Source: Sthenelais limicola
Lineage: Eukaryota; Annelida; Polychaeta; Phyllodocida; Sigalionidae
Length of the DNA: 64,000 bases
Assembly (NCBI GenBank): GCA_942159475.1
Contig: OW804096.1
Location: 110,768,194-110,832,193 of the forward strand
Direction: 5' to 3'
Shown here: in pieces, positions 1 to 11,441 of the stretch
Numbering within the stretch: the first letter of the stretch is position 1
Layout of the letters: every line of letters starts with the position of its first letter
Made by a program: the position numbers and the translations under genes
Notes under the pieces: generated by a model
Seen by the model: only the letters and a program-made list of their open reading frames with translations
What the model was told of the DNA's origin: nothing
The model's database searches: none

Positions 1-809
1 AAGAATGTTTTACGTGAACACAATGTCATTTTATATTCTTAAAAGAAAGATGAAAACATCATGGTGTTAACTCATTGGGACCCAAAGGCATTGATCAACT
101 GTTCATACTAATAAATCCAGGATCGAGATGGCAAAGCTCAGGAAAATGCTGTGGTGTAGGCAATATGCTGCCTCTTGTAACATGTATTATTATTTTCACA
201 GAACATAGGTTAGATCAATATTAAAAATCAGTATGGATGTTATGCGGTTGATAAGCCCTATCACCGACTGCAATATGACAAAATCACGGGAGGTGGTTTT
301 GCTATGGCAGGAAAATGAAGTAGAATCGCCGGTCGAGAGTGCTGCTGTTCAATTTATTTTTTAATTGATACATTGCTGCATTGAGATAGAAATGATCAGT
401 GAAGGTTGATTTCTCAATATGACATAAATATCCCATTTTTTTTTATAAAGAGAAAATCAACACTTTTTGAACATCTTGAACAGATGCATCTAGTTCCCTG
501 GATTTTCAGTGCATAATTATTTTTACCAGTCTGTTAATTTTACCAATTATTTTCTTGATAAGAATATTGTTCCCAAATGTTCACCATGAACCAAACACAA
601 CTATGTACGCAAGTAAACATGTGTTTCAAGAAGATTTATATCTTTGCGAAATTTGGCGCAAATTCTCCCCACATCGACCATATAATATATAGTTAAAGAT
701 AATGCACTGACATTCAAATGTAGCTTCTTTTGTACATTGGTATTTTCAGAATCAATTAAATACGGCCGTATTGCTGATTTGATTACTTATTATAAGTGGA
801 CAACCTGTG
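1..809. other. AT-rich noncoding, nothing recognised
   Basis: Searched on both strands for the missing TM6/TM7 exons of the receptor; none was seen. Confidence 0.5.
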
Positions 810-1069
810 ATCAGCAGGGGCGCACATAAACGGGAAACACCAGGAGACAATGTTCAGCCGTTCTAGACATATCGCGTTCATAATGCACTTTGTCTTTGCC
901 TCAAGACAGAGGACTGAAGACAGCTCCTATATGTCTCGAAAACATTACTGTCCTCTGCCTTTTGTCTTTAGGCCTCAAAATACTTTTGAGATAAAAGACA
1001 AGTGAGCGCGATATTGTCTAGAATTGTCTCTTGGTGATAGTCTCCCGATTATGTGCGCGCCTGCTGGTC
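810..1069. repeat. Foldback MITE of about 260 bp
   Basis: The left half (ATCAGCAGGGGCGCACATAA … GGAGACAATG … TCTAGACATATCGCG) is matched by the complement of the right half (CCAGCAGGCGCGCACATAAT … AGAGACAATTCTAGACAAT). It can fold over most of its length. Confidence 0.7.
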
Positions 1070-2712
1070 TTGCGGTTGCCCAATGCTCAACATATTCAGA
1101 AAAGGGCCGCAGAAATCTAAATACAGACATCCATTACCCCCTTTAAAATATGTCTTTCGCCACGTATTACTGTTCAACAACCATGGTCCATAAGCCGGAT
1201 TGGCATTGTTGATGCACATGGAAGCCGGGGATGATAAAGATTTAGGCAAATATTAATGTTTGCGCGCATTCACTTCTATTGAGACACAAGTTCTCGGGTG
1301 ATCTAAATCGATATTCCCGCATAGAACTAAGAAAATATAGCTGCTTCTTCAGGTTTTACACTAAGAAGTGCTTCCTTCAAATTAATTGAATTAATTTAAC
1401 CTCACATTCATTGAATTATTCATCATAATGTACATGAAATAACTTTAGTCTTTTTCTCAACGTCGGAAAAGAGAGTTATACTTAGCTAGCTCGGCACTTT
1501 CCTTTAAGACGCAGAAAACTATAATCATGGGCAAACTTATTAATTATTCAAAAAATCGTCCCATGATATTAATTTACTTCTAGGATGTATATTGATTGTT
1601 GCACTAACTATCAGGCCGTAGCCAATGCTTTGCGATTCCGCGTATTGGCAAAATGAAGCCCAAGGCATGTAAGTGGAATCAAGAATAACAAGCAGAGGTA
1701 ATTTGAAATATCTATAACGGTATCAGAGCCGGTACTGTTTATGATTAATTTGAATATGTAGCAATCACGGGTACTTAAACGCCCAGTCATATTCGGTACT
1801 TCAAATATATACCTAGAGTTCTAGGTTTCATTTATAAACAATATGATTTCCCTCATAATCATAAATTCACACATTTTCCGTACCAATTTTCACGTTAAGA
1901 ACAAATTATCATAACTACATGTACAAAGTCATAGACACTATCAACCCATCAGATACTCTCCATCGGCTGTATATATATATGGCTTTTATGACTATGATAA
2001 TTATATTCGCTGAGTAATAATACGTTATCAATCAAGAAGCAATGTCATAATATCATTTTCTGTTAATATGACCAATCCTGTGGGTGTCGCATTTACAATG
2101 CATTTCTTACTGTACTCCAACTCCTCTTTGATATTTTCTGAAAAGAAAACATTAACAACTTTTTGGAAATAACTGTCGTATTTTATATGATTCACTGTGC
2201 GGAAACCATATGCCGTCTACAAGTAGAATCCTGAACATGTCAACATTGCTTAAGATAGATTCGTTTAATCATAGGAGACTCGTGAATATTTATAATAGGA
2301 TAATATAATTTGCATGCTCGGTTTGAATTGGCGGATGTCCGAATGGCCTTGTCCTCACAACCATTGATTATCTGGCGTGAAGCTAGTGGAATTCAAGAAC
2401 ACCTTTTCGGGGCATTGAGTCTCATTCACAAATTACTAATTAGCACCTCGAAAAGGAACAGTCAACCTAGCAGCCAATTTTGATTTCTTTCATACTAGGG
2501 TTTGCTAATGAATGTTGCATCTCCGGATGAGAGAGAATGATCATTAGGATAATGTGGAATACCCGAGCATCTATTCTGGGACTTAATGTTGAGGCTTTGA
2601 TGTTGGTGGTTTACTGTTTTCTTGAAATTTAGAATATTACACTTTGTTTGGTCGGCATCGTTTTTTCTTTTCCGGTGCTGAGTTGGATTCTCTGTAGAAC
2701 GTTTTAAACAGA

Positions 2713-2716
<4 letters not shown>
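1070..2716. other. AT-rich noncoding, nothing recognised
   Basis: No receptor exon, TIR pair or RNA gene was seen. Short ORFs have no family features. Confidence 0.5.

Positions 2717-2777
<61 letters not shown>
2717..2777. repeat. (TA)n microsatellite
   Basis: About 60 bp of uninterrupted TA dinucleotides in the receptor gene region. Confidence 0.95.
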
Positions 2778-2778
<1 letters not shown>

Positions 2779-3214
2779 CTATATAGTGCGTGCACTTCTT
2801 CGTGTATTTCCTTTTATATTGTCTAGAAAATACTTACAATTCATCATACTATATGAACTGTGCTACATTACTATATTTGCGTAACTATATGATAGCCTAA
2901 TAGTGGTATATCAGTGGTATATCTATATAGTAGGGCATCTCTTGCCTCATTATATATATTTATGAGAATTTTATTCTGATTTTATACAGTTAGATCAGAA
3001 TAGGATAATGTCATCTGCAGAGCAGGTCTTCCCGACAATCCTTAAACAACAACAATAACAGAAGTAAACAAGAATTAGTTAACAGCGATCAGTTTACATT
3101 TATCTATTTCCGTGTCATGCAGAAGATCTAAAAATAAGATGCAATACAATAGCAAAGTGATACAGTGTTGATTTGTTGTTATGGTTGGTGTTTAGCATTC
3201 TCATTGTAATAATC

Positions 3215-3218
<4 letters not shown>

Positions 3219-3275
<57 letters not shown>
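3219..3275. repeat. (TA)n microsatellite
   Basis: About 56 bp of TA dinucleotides. Confidence 0.95.
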
Positions 3276-3283
<8 letters not shown>

Positions 3284-3582
3284 ACTGCGACTGTAGATAG
3301 GGGACGGCCGTGGAGGCGGGAGTGATGACTCACCGTTCCCCCAGGAAGTATATATTCCATCCTGCATGGTTACAAGGTTGAAGTAATGCTTGCCTAGCAA
3401 AAGCCCTTCTAGGTGCTCGGACAAGCCAATGGGGACTCGTGTATTGAGTATAATTACCACGATTGGGGTGGCTTGGGCGCTTGTGTGCCTTGGTAGCAGA
3501 TAGAAGGTGGCTCAATGGAATGGTCTGAGCCTCTGTACTATATTGCATTATGGAATTATGTAACTTGGGTCAACATAATATA

Positions 3583-3989
3583 TGTGATGTGTTTCAGGAA
3601 AATGAGTCACATATCACAAAAATGATATTTTTCAGTGTTTTATTCACAAGATTTCTTTCTTGAAATGTTCTGATATTTGAAGGGTTTAGCACTTTTAGTC
3701 ATTATGAATACATGTACCAAATTTCAGGACACTGTATTAGATATCCTTGTGTTTTGAAGGTCATCGTACGGAGTATATTTAGCTACTTTACTAGTAATTA
3801 TACATTCACAAATCTTGCAAACTTTTTTTTCAAAAATAAAAATATCGAACTTAAAAACATAGAAATACTTATTAAGTGCCCTTACGTTTACCGTCATTGG
3901 AATCTGCTTTATCTCATCTTTTCAAATATGATGGTATCTCAAAATCTATTTGTTGCGACTTGTGACTCAATTTCCTGTAAAACATCATA
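3583..3989. mobile_element. MITE, family 1 copy 1
   Basis: About 407 bp with inverted ends TGATGTGTTTCAGGAAAATG (left) and TGATGTTTTACAGGAAATTG (right, complementary strand), followed inward by AGTCACA. Flanks are TA-rich. Internal segments such as CCAAATTTCAGGAC and GGAGTATATTTAGCTAC match the copy at 57617-58017 in reverse orientation. The 100-codon ORF inside it is not a gene. Confidence 0.75.
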
Positions 3990-4459
3990 TATATATTGTT
4001 TGTTGTGGATATAATAAACCTAACTAAACTCTTCATATAACAAGTTCAGCCTTCGTTTTTTCGATACTAGTCTCGAGAAGAGCTAAGAAAGGAGATTGAC
4101 TCTTTAAATATTGAAGTAGATATCGACATTATCACTGATGACATAATTAATTACATTTACTATTCCATAACTTTGATGGACTATAGTCCACTGTTAAGTC
4201 CGTAGTTCTAAGGAGTGTATTATATTAACATTAATTAATTTAAGATTGGAGGTAGTATGAAAGAGACGTAGGATTCCGCTGTAAAAGTGTTTTTATTCCA
4301 AAATAGAGCTGTCCATGCTGAGGGGACGGGGAATCTAATGCTTACGCATTGTTACATAATTGCGTAGCCCTTCCGACATCTCCATCTTTTGCTAATAGTG
4401 ACGTGAATGCTATATGAATATACTTTTATGGGAGAGGCTGCATTGTCAATACTAATTTA

Positions 4460-4601
4460 GGGTTTTGGACGGGCAGTGAGCTGAAGTTTGTGGGTATATG
4501 TCTTTATTCTTTACCACAACTTCCGCCGAGGCTGTGGTAAAAAATATAAACATACCCACAAACTTAGCTAAACTTCAGCTCTCTGCCCGTCCAAAATCCC
4601 G
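4460..4601. repeat. Foldback MITE of about 140 bp
   Basis: The arms start GGGTTTTGGACGGGCAGTGA and its near complement at the right. They carry GAGCTGAAGTTT, GTTTGTGGGTAT and TTTACCACA in mirrored order around a short centre at 4525. Confidence 0.75.
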
Positions 4602-4929
4602 TTAGAATCGTTTTGGACAGATCCTGGGTCACTTACAAATCAACTCAACCGTCCATTATTTACTTCCACTCTCGTTGCTTTAATATCAAACGTTGGTTCT
4701 GGCGTCCACCATATCCTTTCGGTTCTCCATATTTACCCTTTGGCCCACTCCAACTCCCATCTTATGTATGGAGACATTCACTCTTTATGTCATTTACAAT
4801 AGCAACAACACTACCGAATGCTCATTTCGGGCCCCTTTGGGAGGGGCTTCAATCGTGCAGCTGTTTTGGGGTTAGTGCAAATTAATGACCGCATAGGAGG
4901 GCATCATTCTTGAGAAAACGATTTATGTA

Positions 4930-5068
4930 GTGCATTGTAACCTGAGGTGACGGCTGGAAGACCTGGATTTTATCCAGAAGCCTGGTCACCTATTTGTCTA
5001 ACTTTCATACTTGTGCCTGTATAACTTCAGACAAATAAAGTATTTTTCAATTCAATTCAATTATACCT
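4930..5068 (+). repeat. LINE 3' end with ATTCA-type tail
   Basis: GGAAGACCTGGATTTTATCC…AATAAAG is followed by TTCAATTCAATTCAATT. A small hairpin, AATAAA and short tandem repeats are typical of CR1/L2-type 3' ends. No coding part is attached. Confidence 0.5.
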
Positions 5069-5857
5069 TAACAATGAAGGGGGAGCGGATGCCGGAAGAC
5101 ACGCTCCGGGGGGTATAAATGATGATTTATATCCAGACGGGTGCGTTAATTAAACCAATAGAGATAACTAGGAAAACAACGGTGATCCATTGTTTCAAAC
5201 CTGAACAGTTTGCTTTCCAGGTGGTAGTCAGGATACTACCTGAAATTTCAGTGAGCAGTAACCATAAAATTATGGAAAACAGAAATTATCTGAGCTACTC
5301 TCCGCTGGACGGTCCATGGAAACTGGTATGATGTGTACCAAATACATCTTGCATTATGGCAACATTAACTTGGTATAACTGTGACGCAGGGATACTTGAG
5401 GCACCACATATAAACCGTGCCTGCATGTTATCCGAGCTCGGCTCTACGTTTAACATTACCGATATATTAAGACATAAATAATGGAAGAAGTTGATATAGG
5501 ATGTCCTATGCAGAATATGATTAATCAAAACAATCGCCATATATCTGATTTATGGGGCATATATGCCATGTGCTACGTACACACTGTTTGAGGCCTTATA
5601 ATTCACCGTAAAATCCACTGGGGAGGCATTTCATTTCACATGCCTTTGTAGTTTAAGGGTAGCAGATGCCACATGGGACGTAGCGTTACTGAAATTTGTA
5701 ATCTAAAATCTGCAAACTATGTCTGTAAGTGTAAAACATATTAGATGGCGTACGCGCAGTTCCAAACCACAGTGGGCTACCACCTCCTAGTATTACATCA
5801 GCCCTGTTGTCATGGTAACTTAGTTGCTCAAGATTGCTTCGTAGGGTTGTCGCTTAC

Positions 5858-5943
5858 CTTGTCTGGTTGGTGTCAGGAGAGTTGACAGCTCGTAATTTGG
5901 TGATGAGAACTCTAACAATGTTAAATAAGAAGACCAGGTTCAG
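5858..5943 (-). CDS. Class B1 GPCR, exon 8 of 8 seen: TM5 end and ICL3
   Basis: This 86-bp exon encodes the rest of TM5 and intracellular loop 3. It reads LNLVFLFNIVRVLITKLR followed by AVNSPDTNQTR. The FLFNIVRVLxTKLR segment is the G-protein-contacting end of TM5 in class B1 receptors. The acceptor is TTTACAG and the donor GTAAGC (5852-5857). It ends in phase 2, as expected before a KAVRAT-type TM6 exon. No TM6 exon was recognised between 1 and 5857, so the receptor is incomplete here and probably continues off the left end. Confidence 0.9.
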
Positions 5944-6979
5944 CTGTAAACAAGTAGAATAAAAGTCAGATAACATATATAATGATATTTAAAAAAAGCT
6001 CCAAATTAATTTCTAAAATCATTAATAATCATGTGATTTCCAGAGTACTTGCCATTGTGGCTTGCCTAATTGTTGGCATCATATTTTTAAAAAGAAACTA
6101 TACGTTAAACCTCTCTGTTTCGTTATGTTATCTCGAATATATTAAATGCATCTGTTTGAAATACCGTGAACTTAAAAAGAAAAAAAGAATGTTCTTATAT
6201 TCATGTATATTGTTATGGAGGAACACCTTAAGTAGTGAGATGATATCCTATTTAATGGCCTATATCATAGATACATGCATGACTCTCCACACCATAAACT
6301 CAGGAACGTCTAAAGTTACCTCCCCTATATAAAGAGGTTTCTCGGAATTGGAAAGCGCTTTGTGTTTCAAATTTTTCCCATTAGCAAGACGGGAATAGGA
6401 GGGATACTATTCTCGTGTGTATTCATCCGCTTGTCGACGGACCACTCGGCCAGCGCTCTGATTCTTCTGTTGCCTAATTGCATCCTCTCTTTAAACATCT
6501 CCCACTCCACCCTCACATATACCCAACGTATTCAACCTCTGAATTATTTTGCAGAGTAAATGTATACAGACGCTGTGCCACTGCTACTGAAGTCCATTTA
6601 CAAAGTGGCTGATGAATGTTTAAAGGATGTTGCCTAGAGGACTAAGACCTTCTCTCTGCAAGAGGTGTTTCAGGTGGCGCGACCAGACCTGGTCGGAGGC
6701 CTGAATGTCAATTTGAGGTCAGGAATCTTGCCAAGGGCAGGCCAGGTTTTTGTATCTATTAAGTCTGTCTCTGGAGACAGTTTGCTACTTTATCCTTAAG
6801 TACCATAGCATACACTGTAGATATCTAATTAAATCACGACCGTCTATATATCCACAGGAGGGAAAATTCAATTGCGGTGGCCTTATGATCGCCCTAGGGA
6901 GCCATGAAAAAATGCAGGAACATATTGCATTGCATTGGTGTGGGCAGAGGATTCACACAGAGAAGTCGTTCACACTCAC

Positions 6980-7043
6980 CGCTATTGTCAAAACAATTGG
7001 TCCAACTACGATATATTGCAATGAACTTTCATCAGACCAGCAT
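6980..7043 (-). CDS. Class B1 GPCR, exon 7 of 8 seen: ECL2 CW motif and TM5 start
   Basis: This 64-bp exon encodes the CW motif of ECL2 and the first part of TM5. It reads CWSDESSLQYIVVGPIVLTI followed by Ala. The Cys pairs with the TM3 Cys in this family and the Trp contacts ligand. It has a CTGACAG acceptor and a GTGAGT donor (6974-6979). It completes the split Arg codon of the preceding exon and ends in phase 0. Confidence 0.87.
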
Positions 7044-7646
7044 CTGTCAGCGGAAACAAAGTAGAGTGGTACACAGGGGATCTATTAAGGGTTCAACATA
7101 TAAAGGCATTAGGGTACACATAAGGTAGAACGAATGTTGGATCCTCCAAATGTTTATGTAGTCAATTATAAGGATCACTCTTGAGGGTATGATTAAATGC
7201 ATAATACGACAATAAAACTGCCGTACCATCCTGGCCTATCTATATGATGAATTCATGAATAAAATAGACTAAGACGTGCCTTAAGATAATTGGCTCTACT
7301 CTCTATCAAGATCAAACAAATTGAGAGGAACATGTCAGGGAGCTTTCATAGCCATATTCATGATAATCCATGTTGGTACATGTATATCAATAAAGATAAT
7401 AGATACTTGTGGTCAAAGCTATTTAATCATGAGCAGTAAAATATCTTACCCAATCAAATATAAAGTCGGAAAAGATAGAATGGAATAACCTAAGGATTGT
7501 ATAGGACAGTTTCTTGCGTTATCTAGATGTTCATGTTTACCAAAAGGAAACAGTACGACACGATTGATATAGATTTGTCCCCTTTTCCGCAGGAGCACAA
7601 ATAGCTAAACTAGATGTAATGCAGGAATTCTTGTCTTGCAACTTAC

Positions 7647-7713
7647 CTTGTATTTACTTCAGGATCACCGGCACGAAGAATGGAGTAAATAATGGTTGTT
7701 AGGACAGGCACAC
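7647..7713 (-). CDS. Class B1 GPCR, exon 6 of 8 seen: TM4 end and ECL2
   Basis: This 67-bp exon continues TM4 into extracellular loop 2. Joined to the previous exon it reads GWCVPVLTTIIYSILR and then AGDPEVNTR. GWCVP is closer to arthropod and lophotrochozoan PDF receptors than to vertebrate calcitonin receptors (known family pattern, recalled rather than searched). The acceptor is TTCCAG (7714-7719) and the donor GTAAGT (7641-7646). Both codon phases match the neighbouring exons. Confidence 0.85.
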
Positions 7714-8649
7714 CTGGAACAATTACAGATATTTGGGTATCTACATTAGATGGCCATAATTATACATATTGTGTCAATAATGGTATGTATTCCAACGCCA
7801 TCTACTGGCCATGTAGTCTACTTATGCTTTTACCAATGTCCAAGTTGGCCATTAGTTGCCAGCCTCACGACCACAGCACAAGATTTTGCTTTTGATTCAT
7901 ATAGTTTTTTGATAAAGGCAAAAAGGCAAACACAAACCATTCAGTGAAATGAGACCTTCCCGGATTTTTTTTGCAATTGCTTTTACATTGCATTTGAAGA
8001 GCTATTTCTTACACTACATACATTTTCTGATAAAAGATTAATCCCATCATGTTAGTATTATATTTACACGTGCTTTACTTTTAAAATACGGTAAAACATT
8101 AATTAATCTGACACCGATATCGACTCTAATGGTCCCTTTGGTCGATAGGAATAGAAAAGGCATTAAGGAAGGGCATTTCCCCATTCAAACCCTCTAGTGT
8201 TGTGTGAACATAGCTAACATAAATAAAGATTGTCTTAGCCTCTGCAGCCATCCATGTAGCCGTGGACTCTCCGGGCCAACGCTTAAATAAAACTCGAGGA
8301 GTACAAAAACGTAGAGGGATTAAGAGAGGGATTGGCCATAGTCGTAGAGCTCTACTATTTTCATTCGACTCTCCCTTACATTAGTGTCATTGAACGGTTA
8401 TCAACTATTGGCACGAATAGCCAACGGGAACGACTTAGTTGATCAGCTGACATCGCCTTAACAAGCGAATTCCGGAGCTGCCAGCAACTTCTTAAGTTTG
8501 TGAACTACAAAGTATCTAGTGACAACCGCAATAAAGAAATAACCTAAATATTGTTAAAGGGTAGGCGCTGATTACTCCTGCAGGTATTCCTTACTACCTA
8601 TTATTTGTTCTAAAGTATTTAATTACAAATGATATTTGCGTGATATTTG

Positions 8650-8740
8650 CGGTCGCGCCAGGGTTTCAATCCATGCTACTGTGCCGACCCAGCGCTTTAG
8701 ACCACTCGGCCACCTCACAATCCTACCATCCCGAGCTATG
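8650..8740 (-). repeat. tRNA-derived SINE head
   Basis: On the minus strand the sequence reads GAGGTGGCCGAGTGGTCTAA, an A-box like those of tRNA-Leu/Ser, and 40 bp on GGATTGAAACC, a B-box-like element. An acceptor stem does not form, so it is a SINE promoter or tRNA pseudogene rather than a working tRNA. Confidence 0.55.
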
Positions 8741-8992
8741 TTTGTTTAGATGCTACTCTCCAGTGGCTGAATACTAAATTTTAATTATTGCCAACCAATT
8801 ATTGCTGGCCACTAATTCTCCTGGTCTGAGCTATCTTTGCTGATAATTTCCCTAGTTAGTAGGATTCCAGATGGTAGTACTCCGGGTAAGTAGTCTTTCT
8901 GCTGCCATCACAATCCTCAAAGGTCTTATACGTATTTACGTGCAGTGACACTGGAATTTCACCGCCGCCCGTAACAACAGTAAAATACTCAC

Positions 8993-9146
8993 ACCATCCT
9001 ATTATATAGCATGCGATGATAAGTTTACGGCCTGTTGCGAATGCACTGACGATAATTGTATGCAGGTAAAGTCCCTCACAGAACATCCAGAAAAAGTTAC
9101 ACGCCACAAAATATTGAGTCACTACATGAAGGGCCTGACACCACAC
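8993..9146 (-). CDS. Class B1 GPCR, exon 5 of 8 seen: TM3 to start of TM4
   Basis: This 154-bp exon encodes the end of ECL1, TM3, ICL2 and the beginning of TM4. It reads VWCQALHVVTQYFVACNFFW, then MFCEGLYLHTIIV, ending IIACYIIGW. The Cys of VWC is the conserved TM3 disulfide cysteine, and the GLYLHT motif is the class B activation motif. The acceptor is TTTCAG (9147-9152) and the donor GTGAGT (8987-8992). The ORF reads on past the donor without a stop, but the class B similarity ends exactly there, so I place the exon end at 8993. Confidence 0.95.
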
Positions 9147-9859
9147 CTGAAATGAAAATAAAAATGGCAGGTATTAATTTTCGGAAACCAATTGTGACAC
9201 ACTTAAGGCAAATAATTCCTGGGGAATGCCAGAAAGATGGCATGATTCTCTGTAATTAATTACTTATTAAGCTTATGAATTACTATTAAAGCCAAAACCA
9301 ATAATAGTGCCATGTCCATTATTTGATCCTGTAAAATTAATTTGTGCTTCAGAAGATTCCTTCCTCATGAGGCAATATCTACCAAAAAGTACAGCGTCAT
9401 CCACACTTGATCTACCAGAAATCCTTAATTAGTTTAGAATTTAATATTATCTTCACTACATGTATGTCTCCCTATCCCCGCCCTACCCCCCTATCCCCCC
9501 CCAAACACACACCGAGGACCCCCCCCCCCCCCCCTCCCCACCACCACCACGCCACTAACACAATACACCTTTTGATTGGCTATCTAATATCTAACCACTA
9601 TTATGCACTTGTCAATTGCAACTACCCCAACTACTACAGTTTTCTCACTAAATATAAAAATATACCACATTTTATTTGAATTCACCCATAGGCCTATATA
9701 ATCGCGAAACCCACATCGACTATGCTGCTCTTGCACTCATTTCTTTCCGGTACATAAAATTTATATATTATGACACAAGGAGCTATAGCTACAACACCCA
9801 TAAGTTAAAACTTCATCAGTGAAAATGTGTTATACTATTAAACTGATCATTGATAACTA

Positions 9860-9990
9860 GGACACCCTGGAAGACCTGCGAATGCTAATCCGCAGAGGGA
9901 AATCAACTTATATTAATTTGTAAAATGATTGTCCATTTTCTGGAAATGATGTAAATGAATCTGAAATAAAACTATTACAACAACAACCCA
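9860..9990 (+). repeat. LINE 3' end
   Basis: The stretch CACCCTGGAAGACCTGCGAA … CTGAAATAAAACTATTACAACAAC resembles the 3' end at 4930 in its GGAAGACCTG box. It ends in AATAAA plus a short repeat. Confidence 0.45.
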
Positions 9991-10227
9991 TTGCATGAAA
10001 CCCTAATCAGGACCACCTCTGATGGACCCAGGCAGCATCTCAGACTTGTAGGGATTTTACGCACAAGCCCTTCATGCACTAATGACTGTGCCCAAATGGC
10101 TCAACAACATAAATTTGGTGGACAAATTCAATGGTATTTTCTCCCAGGAATATCAATGAAAATCGTTAAAGTACGGATTTGTTCATACTAAATAATTATA
10201 ACTTAATATTTACTGAGACATGCTTAA

Positions 10228-11437
10228 AGCGGGCCGGCCACTGACGAAAAAATCGTTGGCGATGCGTTGGTGATGTGTTGGCGATGCATTGGCAATTAGC
10301 TAGTCCTAAGAATTTTGTAAAATTATTGCATCGTCTTTGCATTGATTTGTGATCGCTATGGCTTTGGCACAATAAGCGATGACTGGCAATGAGTGGGCGA
10401 TGTGAAAATCGCCTCAGGAGGGTACCGATGAACATCAAACATGTTTGATATTTCCCATTGATGTAATTTTGCATTGGTGCAAAGATGCAAAGATGATGCA
10501 GCTAACGATGACCCTCTTTAAGTGGTTCAGCCACTGTCAACAAAATCTTTGGTGATGCGTTGGCGATGCGTTGGCGATGAGGTAGTTGATAAGATTTTTG
10601 TGAAATTTATCGCATCGTCTTTGCATCGACTTGTCATCGTTATGCCTTTGGCAATAGCCAGTGATGGCCGGCGATGAGTGGGCGATGTAAAAAATTGCAT
10701 CCATAATGACCATAGCAATGCGTAAGCAATGCCCAGTCGATGAGATTGCACATATAAAAGCATGAAAATGAGTTCTATAGTTGCCGAACTTATCTTAGTT
10801 GTCAATGCAAAGACGATGCAGCTACCGATAACCCTCCTTATCGATGTGTATTGCTGGCAATTACATCGTCTTTGAATCGTCTTTGCATCGCCACCATTTT
10901 GTCGACAGTGGCTGGACCACTATATTGATGTGCATCACTGGCAATTAAATCGTCTTTGCATCAACTTGGTTTTGCCAACAGTAGCTGCATGGTCCACTTA
11001 AACCGGTCTGGCCACTGTTGACAAAATCATGTGGATGAATAGATGCATAGACAATGGAATTGGTGATGAGGAGGAAGGTTATTGCTAACTGTATTGTCTT
11101 TGCATCAATAACCACAATAAGATCGGCAACAGCAGAAATAATTTTCTTGCTTTTACATACCGGTATGCAATCTCATCGACTAGACATCCCCAATGCATCG
11201 CTACCTTCATTACCTCTATTGACAATGCACCAATGCAAAATCACATCAACACGAAATATCAAACATGTTTGATGTTCATCGTTACCCTTGCCGGTGCAAT
11301 TTTCACATCGCCCACTCATCACCAATCATACCTTGCTGTGCAGAAGGCATAGCGATGCAAAGACGATGAATTTAATTTTACAAAATTCTTATCGGCTAGC
11401 TCATCGCCAACGATTTTTTCAACAGTGGCCAGACTGC
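10228..11437. mobile_element. TTAA-flanked MITE cluster with GCGATG-rich interior
   Basis: The outer ends are GGCCGGCCACTG.CGAAAAAATC (left) and its near complement at 11398-11437, each bordered by TTAA (10224-10227 and 11438-11441). Related ends, also next to TTAA, occur inside at 10518-10545 and 10970-11030, and another at about 10895-10925. So it is a composite of two or three related elements. The interior is built from degenerate GCGATG/CATCGC hexamers (for example GGCGATGCGTTGGCGATG). TTAA targets suggest Kolobok- or piggyBac-type mobilisation. No gene is supported here. Confidence 0.7.
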
Positions 11438-11441
11438 TTAA

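Noticed and set aside
3712..4014. 100-codon plus-strand ORF
   Set aside because: It lies within the MITE at 3583-3989, has no domain, and is AT-rich noncoding sequence.
5295..5540. Minus-strand ORF near the receptor's last visible exon, tested as the TM6-TM7 exon
   Set aside because: No KAVRAT, PLLG or GFxV motif and no fitting splice sites in phase.
5982..6332. 116-codon plus-strand ORF with hydrophobic segments
   Set aside because: No family features, very AT-rich, and it lies in a receptor intron on the opposite strand.
6860..6985. Plus-strand reading resembling a C2H2 zinc finger (HIALHWCGQRIHTEKSFT)
   Set aside because: It overlaps the minus-strand receptor exon and its intron, Cys spacing is wrong, and no neighbouring fingers exist.
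8650..8740. Functional tRNA-Leu or tRNA-Ser gene
   Set aside because: A-box is good but acceptor and anticodon stems do not form; treated as a SINE head.
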